64,000 nucleotides of DNA. Source: Pseudeuparius sepicola (lineage: Eukaryota > Arthropoda > Insecta > Coleoptera > Anthribidae). Every line of letters begins with the position of its first letter. The stretch's first letter is position 1. Positions 21,807-33,444 of the stretch are shown piece by piece. The stretch spans positions 125,489,373-125,553,372 of the forward strand of contig OY987299.1 in NCBI GenBank assembly GCA_963920635.1, read 5' to 3'. Below the pieces are notes generated by a model, which was not told where the DNA came from, did no database searches, and was given only the letters and a program-made list of their open reading frames with translations. The position numbers were made by a program, and so were the translations under genes.

Positions 21807-22690
21807 CAAGTACGCAGCCCCTAAGAGTACGCACTGGCATTTTTTATTAGTTCCAATGCTATTCGGATAGAGGTCGCTATTCAGTGTAGACGCCTTCAAA
21901 TTGACAACAAGTTTTGATTACAGTCGCATGGTGCTCCGTAAACGATTCGACGAATTACAGGCAATTAACCAATTTTATACATATTTTTATAATTTTTTGG
22001 CATCTTTGCTATAAGGGGTATCTTACCCTGTGAATGCTTAACTATATTGTTCCGCTGTGCATCTTAAAAAGGCTTTAGATAGGCATGTTTCGCACAGCTT
22101 ACGATGTGTAATTATGGTTGCCTGTTTTCATTAAATAGATTATTCAATCATCGCTGACATGTCCGCAAGAGTACGCATGCAAAGAGTACGCGCACAAACA
22201 GGTCTATAAAAAAAAGAAATTAAAAAGGGGCTGTCACTTGTTGAAAAAACTAGAAAATCTCAATACGATATTATTTGTTCTCTCTGCAGGGAACGCTAGA
22301 GCATTTCAGAATGGATCAAGTGTGATTCATGAGGTGCATGGTGGCACGAAGACTGTACCCAAAGTCTATAGACTTTGGACTGTACCAACTACCTCTTTAT
22401 AATATGTGACTTATGCCAAGAATAATATATTGTTGTTATTTGAATTTTTTGTAGCACGTAGGTACTCTTAAATCTAGCACTGCGTACTCTTTCGAGCTCT
22501 CGTTCGTAAGAGTACGCGAACTGTTTTTTTTTATTAAAGATGTAATATCTCTCATGTCGATAATTATAAAAAAATATTTCTTTGCATTACATATTCTTAA
22601 ATGTAATAAGGAATTTATACTGTGTCGAATAAATCTGTATTACTTATTGTTGTCGATTTATTTAACTTTAAATATTAAGTGCGTACTCTT
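21807..22690. repeat. Cluster of AAGAGTACGC motifs
   Basis: Six exact or one-base variants of AAGAGTACGC on either strand, at 21823, 22167, 22182, 22482 (minus), 22507 and 22681 (minus), and a shorter relative at 21807. The CpG-containing motif stands out in AT-rich sequence. Repeated short motifs in both orientations are typical of transposase-binding sites inside a DNA transposon, but I could not find its ends. TTACCCT occurs beside the cluster at 22025 and 22700. Confidence 0.55.
22361..22380. repeat. Short perfect palindrome
   Basis: CAAAGTCTATAGACTTTG, 18 bases, nine-base arms with no loop, within the motif cluster. Confidence 0.8.
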
Positions 22691-22710
22691 GGGTGACCTT
22701 ACCCTATATC

Positions 22711-24305
22711 TTAAGATCTGTGAAATTATGGCACGGCTATTCACCGTATTTCACTTCACAAGTGGCCAGCCGTCGAACAGTGTAACCCATGATATTATAT
22801 TAGGCGAGCATGCAGTCACTTGTTTTTACTACAATATCTTTATTCTCTGCCTCCTTCATCTCTTTTTACTACTAATACCAGCTTCGGTTTAAAATGGTTA
22901 AAAAAGTGTTTTGTCTCGTATTTTATTGCCGAGGCGCCTGTTCTCGAACTACACTGGTAAAATATAAATGAACTCACTTGGAACACAGTGATATACGGGG
23001 CGCGATCTATTTCATAGCATTTACTACGCTCTGCTACTGGTAAAAATACCAGATATATCAGCAGAAATCACCCGTATAAAATTCAATGGTTTTTATGCGG
23101 TCGACGTCAACCCAGTCAAGAAGGCAGCCAATAGGAAAGCGAGCGTAGCGATTTGATTGGTCGGCGTTTCGGAGATCCACGGAGCAGGTGTCGACGTGGG
23201 CGAGTTAGGCCAGAATAACCAGTGACGTGCACGGAAATAAGGGTTGCGCTTTATTTTAGGATTTTGGTTTTGTGTATAGATTTTTGTGTGGTGTTGTTTT
23301 GTGTGTAACAAAATTATTGGTTTACTTTGGTTTGCATTATTTCAAAGCTTATTTTATTCTTTTTTAGAGCATTTAAATAAAATTTGTGTAATATTATTAA
23401 GGGCCGCGCGTCGCCAATGACTCGGTCTTGTTTTACAAAGCAAGCACCGCCCAAGCGTTTTTATGCTGTTCCAAGTGAGCTTATTTATATAGTCCTCCTT
23501 ACGGCAGAATGCGTGCGACGTAAGGGGGAAGAACTCGCAAATATTATAGAATCAGTGACAGTTCAGGGGCGTAGCTCAATTTTGTGTAACTCACTGACTT
23601 AATTTTCATATAATTGTTATTTAATTTATTGACAATATTATTCTTAACGGTGATGCCTTAGACTATGGAGGAAGGCAAACCCTTATAACATTGGCAATTA
23701 TTTCTCGTGCTTGAGAATGCAACGTTCTTCCCTGTTTACTCATTTTGCACACGTTAACTCCCGAACATACGAAACGCCACTGAGCTCTCTGAGCCGGCGG
23801 AAAAAACTTGCCAGCGGCCTAAAAAATGAGGTCTGTGTGGTAGACCAAATACGCAGTTAACTTTACGTACTATAGAAACAGGCACAAAACGCGTTGGCTA
23901 ACTGCTTTTGTCAGCCGACTGCTTGGTAGAAGTGCTGTGTTGCCGTATTTCAAAGGCGATGGTATAGACGCGACTATGTTGAAAAAATATAATAGATGTT
24001 TTATCACACCGCGTTAAAAATAAATGATAAGCAAAAATGGGTAAGTGGTCCCGTGATGCGAGGTTTATTTTTTGGGTATAACAGAGTTCAGAAATTTGGC
24101 TTCAATATAATAAAACTTGTATTCGCCAATAAATAACGACTACTCGTATAGGAAATCTCGCAACGCTGCCCGCATTCTTTAGAAACGTTTTCTTTCGTGC
24201 TTTGGACTATACCATACTAATGCTTTATAAAAAAAGAATAAATTATGTAATAAGCAAATATCCACTCATTAACTTGAATTTAATGATGAAATAAAAAAAT
24301 CTCAG
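22711..24305. other. Mixed sequence without a supportable gene
   Basis: A CpG-richer segment at 22920-23240 and another at 23395-23580 interrupt AT-rich sequence. The frames at 22554-22892 and 23384-23602 show no domain. I found no element ends. Confidence 0.3.
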
Positions 24306-24309
24306 TTTT

Positions 24310-24640
24310 AGTTGATTGCGCCTGAAGTTCTCTACCTTCCCGATATATCTCGGCATGTAAGCAGCGAAGTTGCGGGTGTCTTCCAGGAATGAAAATGCCC
24401 CCCGCCACGCCCGGTAAATAGGATTAGGATCTCCCGTGATACTTTGTTATGTAAATCGTTTATTAAGGAAATTCCGGGCCGGGAATACACTTTGGAAATT
24501 AAGTTTCCCCGGCGAAAATCCAAACGTAATTTCATCAATGCCCGCCGCCCATAACTTATTAGTTCAAGATGGCGTCAAGTCGAGGCGAGATTTTCTAGAA
24601 CAGTTTATTCGAGACGAGATCAAATTAGGGGGCGGTCTTG
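24310..24640 (-). repeat. Old GC-richer dispersed repeat C, copy 2
   Basis: Reverse-complement relative of 5230-5560. The conserved core is at 24430-24535. The match extends towards 24620 with weaker identity (AATAAACTGTTC against AATAAACTCTTC). Sequence to the right of it, up to about 24850, stays GC-richer but has no partner that I can see. Confidence 0.6.
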
Positions 24641-24905
24641 AATCGTTTCAGTGCAATTAACTCGGAATGAACAGGCTGCCCACTTTAAAATGGAGAAAAT
24701 TTACGAATAAAAAATTTAGTTTTTTGATACAAGTAAGATTGGTCCTCAAGTCAAGTAGCAGCTTGGGTTTTCTGTTGGAAAGCGCCTTGTCATACTTAGA
24801 GCGATCGTCAAAGTCAAGCAACGCCGCGCGCAGTCGGTTCAAGGACGGGTGATGATTATTTTTTTGCCTTAAAACATTTTTTCACATTTCAATAAAAATA
24901 TAATA

Positions 24906-24966
24906 TGTACCTCGGCACTGATGTTCTTTTTAGGACTCAAAGTTGAACTTCAGTGCCTTGGTACAT
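24906..24966. repeat. Short inverted-repeat unit with GTACC ends
   Basis: GTACCTCGGCACTGATGTTC on the left pairs imperfectly with GAACTTCAGTGCCTTGGTAC on the right. The right arm, inverted, recurs at 4703-4725, so the arm is a dispersed sequence. Confidence 0.6.
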
Positions 24967-25354
24967 AAATAACTATTATTCCATATATTATTTCAAAACA
25001 AAATACTTATCTTATTTCGATTTTGACAAGAAAATTAAGTTGAACTTTTTAGTATTCCAGCAGAGTTTTGATTTTTGTATTTTTTTATTTTATCTAAAGA
25101 TGGGCAGTTTAATTTCAACTTTTTTATATCAGAATTATTTTAACCCCTTTAACTTTTTTATTTTTTGACCTAGAAAAAATGTTAAATAGAAAAGTGGTTG
25201 GGTTCCAACAGTTATTTCATTTTCAGAAAAACAATTGAACATCGAGTAACAGAGATTATTATGGGGATCTCGGAAACTAGCGGAGATAGAAGGTTACATC
25301 GGGAAAGAATTGCAGTTTTGTGGGCCCAATTTAACGATTCTTGTGGATTTTTGA

Positions 25355-25817
25355 AAAATAAGGCATGGCTTACTAGATATTTTGAAAAAACGAAATTTTG
25401 GTGATTTATTCTAATACGTCTAGTCCCGTTGTTTCTGATTTTACATAAAAAGTGTAAAACCAAAGTTGGAGGGATTTGTGTCTCCAATGCGGTTATCATG
25501 TCCTTCCTACTTTCCGTGACAACTGTCATTTTCGAGATATGACACAAAATCAGGCTTTCCAACGATACAATGCTTGATATTGGTTATTCACAAAAATAAC
25601 GGAAATATATGGTTTCCATAAAAAAAGAAAAGTTTGTCATATCTCGAAAATAACAGCTGTCACGGAAAATAGGACGTCATAACCGCATTGGGGACACAAA
25701 TCCCTCGAACTTTGGTATTTACACTTTTTATCTAAAATCAGAAACAACCAATCTAGATAGATTAGAATACAATACATCCCCAATTTTTTTTTTCTAAATA
25801 TCTAGTAAGCCATGACA
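25355..25817. repeat. Palindromic element, about 150-200-bp arms
   Basis: The left arm, 25355-25545, and right arm, 25635-25817, are inverted copies at about 85 percent. Shared blocks include GAGGGATTTGTGTC, TTTTCGAGATATGACA and TGGCTTACTAGATATTT, each as one strand or its complement. No clear terminus or duplication at the edges. It is probably an old foldback. Confidence 0.7.
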
Positions 25818-26138
25818 AATGCTAAGAGAATGTTTTTGTTTACAATTAAAATGAATAATAAGAAATTGAATATATTTTTTTGCTATTATTGCTATTGCTA
25901 CTAATTACCTACTTCCCTGCCACTGATTGTTCAAGGTGCTTGATATTAACAGGTTTTATGCCAACCCATGCCATTATAACGTTCACATATTTTTACAACT
26001 TTAACACCCTGTAATTTTTTAATAAGGCCTTAAAAAGATATAGTTTATACAAGAAAGTGCGGTAATTTGTTGGTTTTCTATCACCCCTTGAAGTGTCCAA
26101 GAATAAAACCGAATCAGCCTGTAATATAGGTACATACC

Positions 26139-26410
26139 TACAGGGTGTTTCTAAATTATGGTGCCAATATAATATGACAGGTAGAAAATGTAATTTTGAA
26201 CAAAAAGTTTCCTATAAACATGGGCCCGAAAATGTCGTATTGTAAGAAAGTTACAGGGAGATAAAGGTACAGTTGAAAAACATATTTTTCGTCCAGAGGC
26301 GGAGGGGCGGTGTAGCTCAATGGGTTTTATACTCATAACTTTTTTGAGGTTATCTTTTTGGTCTTGCAGGTTTATCATTTTAGTGTATCTTTTCATTTTG
26401 CAACAAAAGT
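26139..26410 (-). mobile_element. Mariner-type repeat E, copy 2, one end only
   Basis: Begins TACAGGGTGTTTCTAAATTA. Its inner part (26305-26400, minus strand) matches 8487-8575 at about 85 percent. The opposite terminus is not found. Confidence 0.5.
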
Positions 26411-27098
26411 ATACTCTTGTTCCGTTACGATCACCTACCTCATTTAAATGTTGATGAATTGTACGTTCAATGCCTAATAGGCATTGAGTGAAACATCACT
26501 GCTTTTCTTGAAATAGGGTGTCAAAATTTTGCCGAGCCTATATAATCCATTCCATTTTGAAAGCGAACGATTTTTGGTACATTGTTCATAGGGAATTTTT
26601 TGTCACTTTGAAGGGTACAATTATTCTGTAAAATTTGAAAGCGGTAGTTGAAAATTTTATTTTTCGAACTTTGTAGTCAGCACATTTCGAAATTTAATTA
26701 CGGGAAACTTCCCTATCGAATAATGCTTTTCAATTGTGAAAACTTACTTTAAATATTGGAAACATTTCGCAGATTACGCGCAATCTTCGGACGAGAAAAC
26801 GAACCGAATCTTTCAACGGCCACTTTAAGTTCCTTTAAATCTCTTAAAATCTCCAAGGAAAACTACAGAACTAACTCGTTCTATTCGAGCTGCTGTCTAT
26901 CGACCTCCCTCGGTGGTTTTCGAAAAATGAACGATCCCGACGGGGTGCCTCAATCAATTCAATCAATCTCCCCGTTTCGAACCATTACTTCGGAAAATTG
27001 GTTAATAGTTCCCTGTCTGCCTCTGAGCGATTAAAACAATGCGGATGAGGAAACTGAGAATGCGCTTCCGACGGTCTAGACATATAGGACAGCCTGCG
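26411..27098. other. Unassigned sequence with a GC-richer part
   Basis: AT-rich to about 26770, then GC-richer at 26780-27060. A 92-codon frame (from TTG at 26756 to 27034) crosses the latter with no recognisable domain. Confidence 0.3.
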
Positions 27099-27534
27099 CA
27101 GGGGCGTGCAGTCCATGGAAGCAAGGGAAGCAGTGCTTCCCCTAAACCAAAACAATGTAAAATGATAAAATGTAATTTTTGAATTTTTAAACAGGAAGCA
27201 ATTAGTTTAGTTACCTAGGTATATCAAAAACGCTAAAAATTATCTTATATATCATATATCAAATCTACAATATGTTATGCCTATAGCAAATGCGGCGTTG
27301 ACTCCGACTGCGCCCATCCTACCGAGCGACAGTACAGTACAATATAAGCTATGCCGGCCGCCAGCTTTTCTGTAGCGTTCGATAGTCGAGAGGTTATTGA
27401 ACTTTCCACCTCCACCGCACTGGCTGACGCGAATGAGAACGCCGCGTGGAAGCTATCCTTGCAGTAGGTTCTTTGTTTAATTTAGTTGGTTTTGATCTGC
27501 TTCGGTGCGTCGCGCGCGTCGTTTCTAGGGCGAT

Positions 27535-27774
27535 GTGGAAGACAATAATACGGACGTGGACATGCAAATACCGTCAACTGCGGCTGTCGGAAATGACGTT
27601 GAAAATGTTAAAGTTGGACAATTATTAAGTAAGAAGAGTGTGTGTGAATGTGTAGTGTATGCCTTAATAATAAAGGGATTTTCAACATTAAACTTTGCGG
27701 ATAAGCTTCAATTAATTATAAACGGAAGAGCAAAACCCCCTATGAAAAATTTAACCACAAAAATGAATGAATGA
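27535..27774 (+). pseudogene. hAT transposase N-terminal exon, probable
   Basis: A 79-codon frame beginning MEDNNTDVDMQ. Its end, DKLQLIINGRAKPPMKNLTTK, has the form of the linker (DKL, I-x-x-GRxxPP, LTxK) that precedes the TTF-type zinc finger in ZMYM1-like hAT transposases. The finger itself is absent, consistent with an internal deletion. The assignment rests on position within the element and on this short linker. Confidence 0.5.
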
Positions 27775-27783
27775 CTTTCACAG

Positions 27784-27918
27784 GTATCGCTCTTGTCTAT
27801 TGAGAATATACTTCTCCAGAACATGTTAGAGCATCGACGTTTTTATGATGACGTCATTGACGAATTCGCAAAAAGTGATCGAAGAATCGAATTACATTAC
27901 AAATATGTAAGTTTTTAA
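27784..27918 (+). pseudogene. hAT transposase C-terminal exon
   Basis: Preceded by a TTTCACAG acceptor. The first residues VSLLSIENILLQ and then FYDDVIDEFAKSDRRIEL form the characteristic C-terminal tail of ZMYM1-like hAT transposases (LLSIE, DDVIDEFA). It stops with TAA at 27916-27918. Catalytic residues lie in the deleted part, so the exon is a remnant that probably survives because it sits next to the end required for movement. Confidence 0.8.
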
Positions 27919-27958
27919 ACATTGCTTCCCTTACTTAAAATGTCACCGCACGGCCCTG

Positions 27959-29960
27959 CGAAGGAGTGTATGTGAGATTGAAATACGTGCAGCATATGGC
28001 CGACACTAGAAATTGATGGATGGAAAATATCGAAGGAAAGAACCTAAACTGTTCTCTTCCGTTTTTTGAGATGCTTGCAATTTTTTTAAATTGGAATCCA
28101 AGTGGGTTAGTTTAAACATAAACTTCTCAGCTTCGCATTCATTTAAGTCTTCATCTACCAACTGAATCAGCTGGTAGAATCAAACCATCTGGTTTCAGAT
28201 GCATGTGTGGATTACCTATTCAAGGGGATATAATGCTTCGAAACTGAGTTTATGTTCGGGTATTAACCGGAAAAGCCAGCGCATTTGCGCACTAAAGCTT
28301 CTTTTGAAAACAAATCTGGGCACGGCAGCTGAAAACCTTTCTGGGTCGAAACAATGAGCGCCCCCCCATTTTTCCCAAACTATAGCATTTGGCGGGACTG
28401 GAAGATGAACGCAGAGGCGTGGATTTTGCTATAGCTACTGTTTGTTTCCGAAAACTTACAACGGACGAAGCGCTTTATTAACAAAACAAAAACACAAAAG
28501 AAACTCGTGTCGAAAAAGACAAAACTGCACAAACTTTTTGAAGACTCGCGGTTTTTGCGACACTTGCTGTTTTGTTTTTGGTGTCCCGTTAAACGCGGTA
28601 AGAGAAAAGAGTTTCGACGTGTTTACAACAAGTCGCATGTCTAGTTTCTTTTTAGCATTGTACTTATAACTGAGGGTGTTCTGGATGGTCAAAAAATCAA
28701 TAATACCTTAGTAAATAGGATATGTTAATCTATACAATATACAATACATTAAAATGCATTGATAATCTAGACAAACATCCGAGGTGGATAATAGGCAACT
28801 TGACGATTTTTCAAAACTATTTTCAAACTATACGAAAAACGCATTAAAAAAATTTTTTAGCTACTGTTACTGAGATATAAATTTTCTAATTTCAATTCCT
28901 GTAAAACAACCGGTGACGTCACTTATATGGATATCGAGTAGATTTGGCAACATTGTAAATTTATTTTTATATCTATGATTTTGAGATCCTTTTATTTAAT
29001 GGGACTGGCAGAATCCTTCTCGGTTTCCTTCCACAAAATGAAGAAGAAGAGCTGAACTTGTAACCTAAAAAGTTGTTTTCTGGTTATAACCTATAAACTC
29101 AGAAAAATACCTAAATTATTTGTTTTAACTCCCTCCAGCCCAGGCCCTAGGTTTTTATTATAGTCTCCTTATTATTCATTATACTACCTGCTGGATTATA
29201 ATTATAAACATATTGATTGTCAAAATATTTAGTTGTGTTGTCTGTATTGTGTACTTTTAACTTGAGTTCTACTTTCTACTTGCCTAAAAGAGACTGCGAA
29301 ATGTATTATTATTGGTGGTAAAATGGTGTGAGAATACGTCTCTAAATTCAAATTAAACATTTATAAAAGTTCTACAGACTCGGCAGTCGGCACAGAAGAA
29401 CAAAATTGTTAGAAGCGTAGTCGTAAAAAATAATTTTTCCACTAATAAAACTGGGAATAGGGGTTGGTGTCTAAAGTCTTTCCAAGTTACAGAGGCAGTG
29501 GATCAAAACATTGGCCACCACGTGAGCTATTCTCTTATTGGTCTGGCCGTCATAAAATGTCAAGTGTTTACGCGGCGAGCAGAATGCAGGGCCGGCTCTT
29601 CCGTCAGTCGAGTTTCCTTTTTAGATCGGATCGCGAACGGTATATTCTGTAAATTTATTTTGCTACTTAATTTAAGGAAATTTATAAAGATCCATACGAA
29701 AGGTAAAAACACAATTTTTAGAACTTCTAAAAGAATTAGTTCAGAATGACAAGCCACTGGGAATCTCATATTAGTCAGATCCTGGTAATCGATTGCAAAG
29801 CGGTCATGTTACTTTGTTTATATCTACTGCCGCTGCAACTTGCATAGACTATAGGTAGGTACCTGGTTTTCCCAAAATAATATAGGTAAATTATAATTTT
29901 ATGATGAAAAAGAGAAAGAAGTGTATTTCCGTGCAAATAATTTAATTAAAAATCATGGTA
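27959..29960. other. Unassigned sequence, two kilobases
   Basis: No supportable gene. A lone MITE-like terminus (GAGGGTGTTCTGGATGG) lies at 28671-28687 and a CAGGGCCGGC hAT-like tip at 29588. Neither has a partner that I can find. The overlapping frames at 28442-28692 on both strands are chance openings. Confidence 0.3.
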
Positions 29961-29990
29961 AAGCGCTTTCGGCTGTTAAGCCATCCTCAG
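29961..29990 (-). ncRNA. Hammerhead-ribozyme-like motif
   Basis: Reading the minus strand: CTGAGGA, one extra base, stem GGCT/AGCC with a TAAC loop, then GAAAGCGC. It has the same architecture as the motif at 12049 but different stem bases. Surrounding sequence resembles a PLE 3' region, without coding sequence. Confidence 0.5.
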
Positions 29991-30539
29991 CACCACCTAA
30001 AAAGAAAGTATGACATAAAATAGGGGGTTGGAAAAAGTTAACTGTGGAAAAACTAAATTGTTTTAACGTCATGTCATACTCACTTGTCAAGTGTGTACAG
30101 GAAAATTGGAGCATAAAGCATTATACAACAGTAAAACCCATAAAATAGAAGGTCACACCAAGTCACATTTTAAAAACTTTAAAAATATTAACAAATTATA
30201 CAACTGTGGGCAGCCAAGCTACCCAAATTATTTAAACAAAAGACCAGCAGAAGTGCAAATGCATCGTGGAAGGTGGAAGTGAAATTTGAGACATAACCTG
30301 TTCGACATCCCGGTGAAGGAACTAGATGTCAGTCGAAAAGCGCGCGAGATTTAAACTTGAAAACAAAATGTCATAGGCGGGTAAAAATTACCTGTTACGT
30401 GCACACAGCCCCGCACTCCTTTGTATAATTTTATGGGCACTAATCCTGGTGATCTGAAAACGAATAAAGTAGGTACCTATTTATTATACCTATTTAATAA
30501 AATACAATAATTATTGAAAAGGACAGAATAAATTAACTA

Positions 30540-31072
30540 CCAAACACTCCTCTTCCACCTCAACCTGTTATTACAAGATGAGGCACTTGGTTGGAAGCTG
30601 CAGTTTTTATTGCGAGAATTTTTGCCAACTGAAAGATCTAATTTCAGAATTTTCGAACGAATCTTCCCAGTCCCTTACAGATGTTAAACAACCATTCGAA
30701 AACAAGGAAATAAAGAAACAACTTTCCTTTCTAAAAGCAAATTATAGCTTTCTTTAAAAAGCAATAACACAAATGGAGGAATCTAATTTGCCATTACCCC
30801 AAGTGTAGAACTGGTAAAACAATCTGAGGTTGCTTTTCAAAATATCACAGGTAAAATTGGGGACAAAATATTTCAAAAATTTAGAAATGTGATGGAAAAA
30901 ATAGTGGGTTTCAGTTTCTTAGCCAAGTAGCAAATATTTTAAAGGGAGATTTTACCGAATCCATCTATTTGGATTCTGTGATAGTGAGCAATTTTAAAAG
31001 CGCACCTCTTACATCGGTTGATGTGGAAAGGAGTTTCTCCATTTATAAATTTTTATATTCTGAAATTTTTTA
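30540..31072 (+). pseudogene. hAT-type transposase, decayed C-terminal half
   Basis: Several frames joined by shifts and stops show family blocks in order. First is PPQPVITR followed by GTWLEAA (30555-30605), where the TGG of the usual TRWGTW has become TGA. Next come KKQLSFLKANYSF (about 30715-30755) and GKIGDKIFQKFR (about 30850-30890). Last is the dimerisation block SAPLTSVDVERSFSIYK (about 31000-31050). These are hallmarks of the hAT proteins annotated as DUF659/dimerisation type. Stops, at least two frameshifts and loss of the N-terminal half make it non-functional. No CAGGG ends are visible nearby. Confidence 0.75.
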
Positions 31073-31250
31073 ATTGAGAATTTTGAGCAACATTTATTGG
31101 TTTATTGTTTTTACAACTAAATTTCAACCTGATTTTTATAATTTATAATAAATGCATATTTAGATTTAGTTGAATCGCCCTGTATGTAGAAAATTTAAAA
31201 TAAAATATTGTTACTTTTACTATGTATAAATGCATTTAGAAATTTGTATG

Positions 31251-32795
31251 TACAGGGTGGGCCAAATTGGACACTTTTAAAGGTAAACTCCTATTTTTGA
31301 CGGAGATAGACAAAAACTGTTATCGGTGTCTGAGGCTCATTTTTTATGATAAACTTAATGGCGAAAACCGCAAATCGATATCTGTCACCGTTCTTAAGTT
31401 ACAGGGCGTTTTTCGAAAATGTGCGTTTTCGAAAAGTGGCCGTAACTTTTTTCGGGTTGAAAATTTTGTGTTTCTGTAAAAACATTCTTAAAGCACTTTT
31501 TTACGTAGAATTCAATGCTGCTACTACATTTTTTTTCTAGTCAATGGTTTAAGAGTTACGGATAAAAAATATTTTTTTAAAATGGAACACCCTGTATATT
31601 TTTGCATTTTTTAATAGAGCAAAAAATTACCATTCCAAAAATATATAACACTTAATAATTTACTTAAGTAGTTATCAATACTAATAGCTTTTATGACGTC
31701 ATGTGTATAATTGGAAGCACGCCCTTTCAACAAGTAGGCTTTGGACGGTGAGACAATGAAACAACCGTGGAAAAATGTTTACTGTTACCTACCTGTCAAA
31801 TTTTCAGTTAGGCTGTTTAGGCAGGGTAAAGATTTTTCTATTTTTGTGTAATTTATAAACTTTATAACATACCTACATTTGAAAGTTACGAAGAATGGGA
31901 TATGATAGTTTATTTTATACAATCCGGGGAAAAATCAGATGCAACGAGCAATTTATACTACGAGTGATATTCAGAGAGAAGGCATCCTTTCAAGCACATT
32001 TTTGCAAGATTGCGACACAATTTGATTAATAGTGTTAGAGTAATAGTTAATAGATTTGATTAATAGTAGGCCGAAAAGGTAGGTACGAGTTAAACAGAGA
32101 TAGGCATTTTCCCCGGATTGTATAAAACAGACTATCATATCCCATTTTTCATAACTTTCAAATTTTATTGTAGGCATGTTATAAAGTTTATAAATTACAC
32201 AAAAATCGAAAAATCTTTACCCTGCCTAAACAGCCTAACTGAAAATTTGACAGGTAGGTAACAGTAAACATTTTTCCACGGTTGTTTCATTGTCTCACCG
32301 TCCAAAGCCTACTTGTTGAAAGGGCGTGCTTCCAATTATACACATGACGTCATAAAAGCTATTAGTATTGATAACTACTTAAGTAAATCATTAAGTGTTA
32401 TATATTTTTGGAATGGTAATTTTTTGCTCTATTAAAAATGCAAAAATATACAGGGTGTTCCATTTAAAAAATAATATTTTTTATCCGTAACTCTTAAACC
32501 ATTGACTAGAAAAAAAATGTAATAGCAGCAATGGATTCTACGTAAAAAGTGCTTTAAGAATCTTTTTACAGAAACACAAAATTTGCAACCCGAAAAAAGT
32601 TACGGCCACTTTTCGAAAACGCACATTTTTCGAAAAACGCCCTGTAACTCAAGAACGGTGACAAATATCAATTTGCGGTTTTCGCCATTAAGTTTATCAC
32701 AAAAAATGAGCCTCAGACACCGATATCAGTTTTCGTCTATCTCCGTCAAAAATAGGAGTTTCCCTTTAAAAGTGTCCAATTTGGCCCACCTTGTA
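31251..32795. mobile_element. Giant foldback element, 1.5 kb, arms about 680 bp
   Basis: Ends CAGGGTGGGCCAAATTGGAC and complement, with TA flanks at 31251. The arms 31251-31930 and 32100-32795 are inverted copies at high identity, ending in a unique centre of about 170 bases. Each arm contains a second internal terminus, ACACCCTGTATATTTTTGCA near 31590 and its mirror near 32455, so the structure may be an element within an element. The centre carries the start of a transposase. Confidence 0.88.
31882..32055 (+). pseudogene. Mariner-like transposase N-terminus at palindrome centre
   Basis: Read on the plus strand the frame shows SYEEWDMIVYFIQSGEKSDA, then YYE, a TGA stop, and then YSERRHPFKHIFARLRHNL. 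The pattern Y-E-stop-Y-x-x-RRHP with F-x-x-I-F-x-R-L is that of the N-terminal DUF4817-type domain of mariner-like transposases; the stop is best explained as CGA changed to TGA. Only the first 55 or so residues remain, cut off by the opposite arm. It shows that the palindrome descends from a coding element of this family. Confidence 0.65.
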
Positions 32796-33440
32796 CATTA
32801 TATATGTTTATTTGTAAATGAAACAATAAATTTATATTTTTAAAGTATTTCTTAATTTGCATATTTTCAACAATTTCCTGCATATTTTGACTAAATTAAT
32901 TTCATATTTATGCGCATATTTTTAGAGTTTCGACTTGCATATTTGGGTTACTCTAGTAATGAGTAAGAGAGAGAGAGAGACAGAGAAAACACAGTAATAT
33001 CGTTTGCAAACTTCTGATGACTTTGATAAATATTGAGTAAAAGCTCGAGGCAAGAAATAAAAGAAAACTTTCCAGATCCGCAGACGATTCTTCCCCCCTG
33101 CGATAATGGCTTTGTCCGGACGGGACAACAAGGTCACCAAACGCCGCCGGCCCTTTGCGGATCCGGGGGGAATTTGTCGTGTCCGCCTCTGAAGTTCATG
33201 CCGACAATCCCTTTGGTATGTTTACCCTGGCGAAATTGACTATGACAGTGGGGGGGGGTCTGGCTGAGGATATGGGACACTCCAAGCAGGAAAGCTTCGC
33301 TTGGACAAGAATGCAGAAAGAACGAAAAATATTTGATATAGTCCAAGACCGCGGGAATGTGGGCACCTTAATAATAAAACCTCATAAAATTGGAATGTAT
33401 TGAGTTATTTGGCTAGGAAAAGTTTGGGAATGTGCTTCGA
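32796..33440. other. Unassigned sequence with GA microsatellite
   Basis: A short (GA)n tract at about 32963-32985 and a GC-richer patch at 33060-33270. Overlapping frames on both strands across the patch have no recognised domain. Confidence 0.35.
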
Positions 33441-33444
33441 GCAA

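Larger units (their letters stand above)
27099..27958 (+). mobile_element. Internally deleted hAT transposon, 860 bp
   Basis: Left end CAGGGGCGTGC and right end, as complement, CAGGGCCGTGC. Next to each end is an inverted AAGCAAGGGAAGCA-type block. Between them are two transposase remnants: an N-terminal exon (27535-27774) and the C-terminal exon (27784-27918). The central part of the gene is missing. The immediate 8-bp flanks do not match well, so the duplication has decayed or the ends have been altered. Confidence 0.8.

Noticed and set aside
22554..22892. 112-codon hydrophobic frame that could pass for a membrane protein
   Set aside because: Hydrophobicity follows from T-rich sequence; it overlaps the AAGAGTACGC cluster and has no relative.
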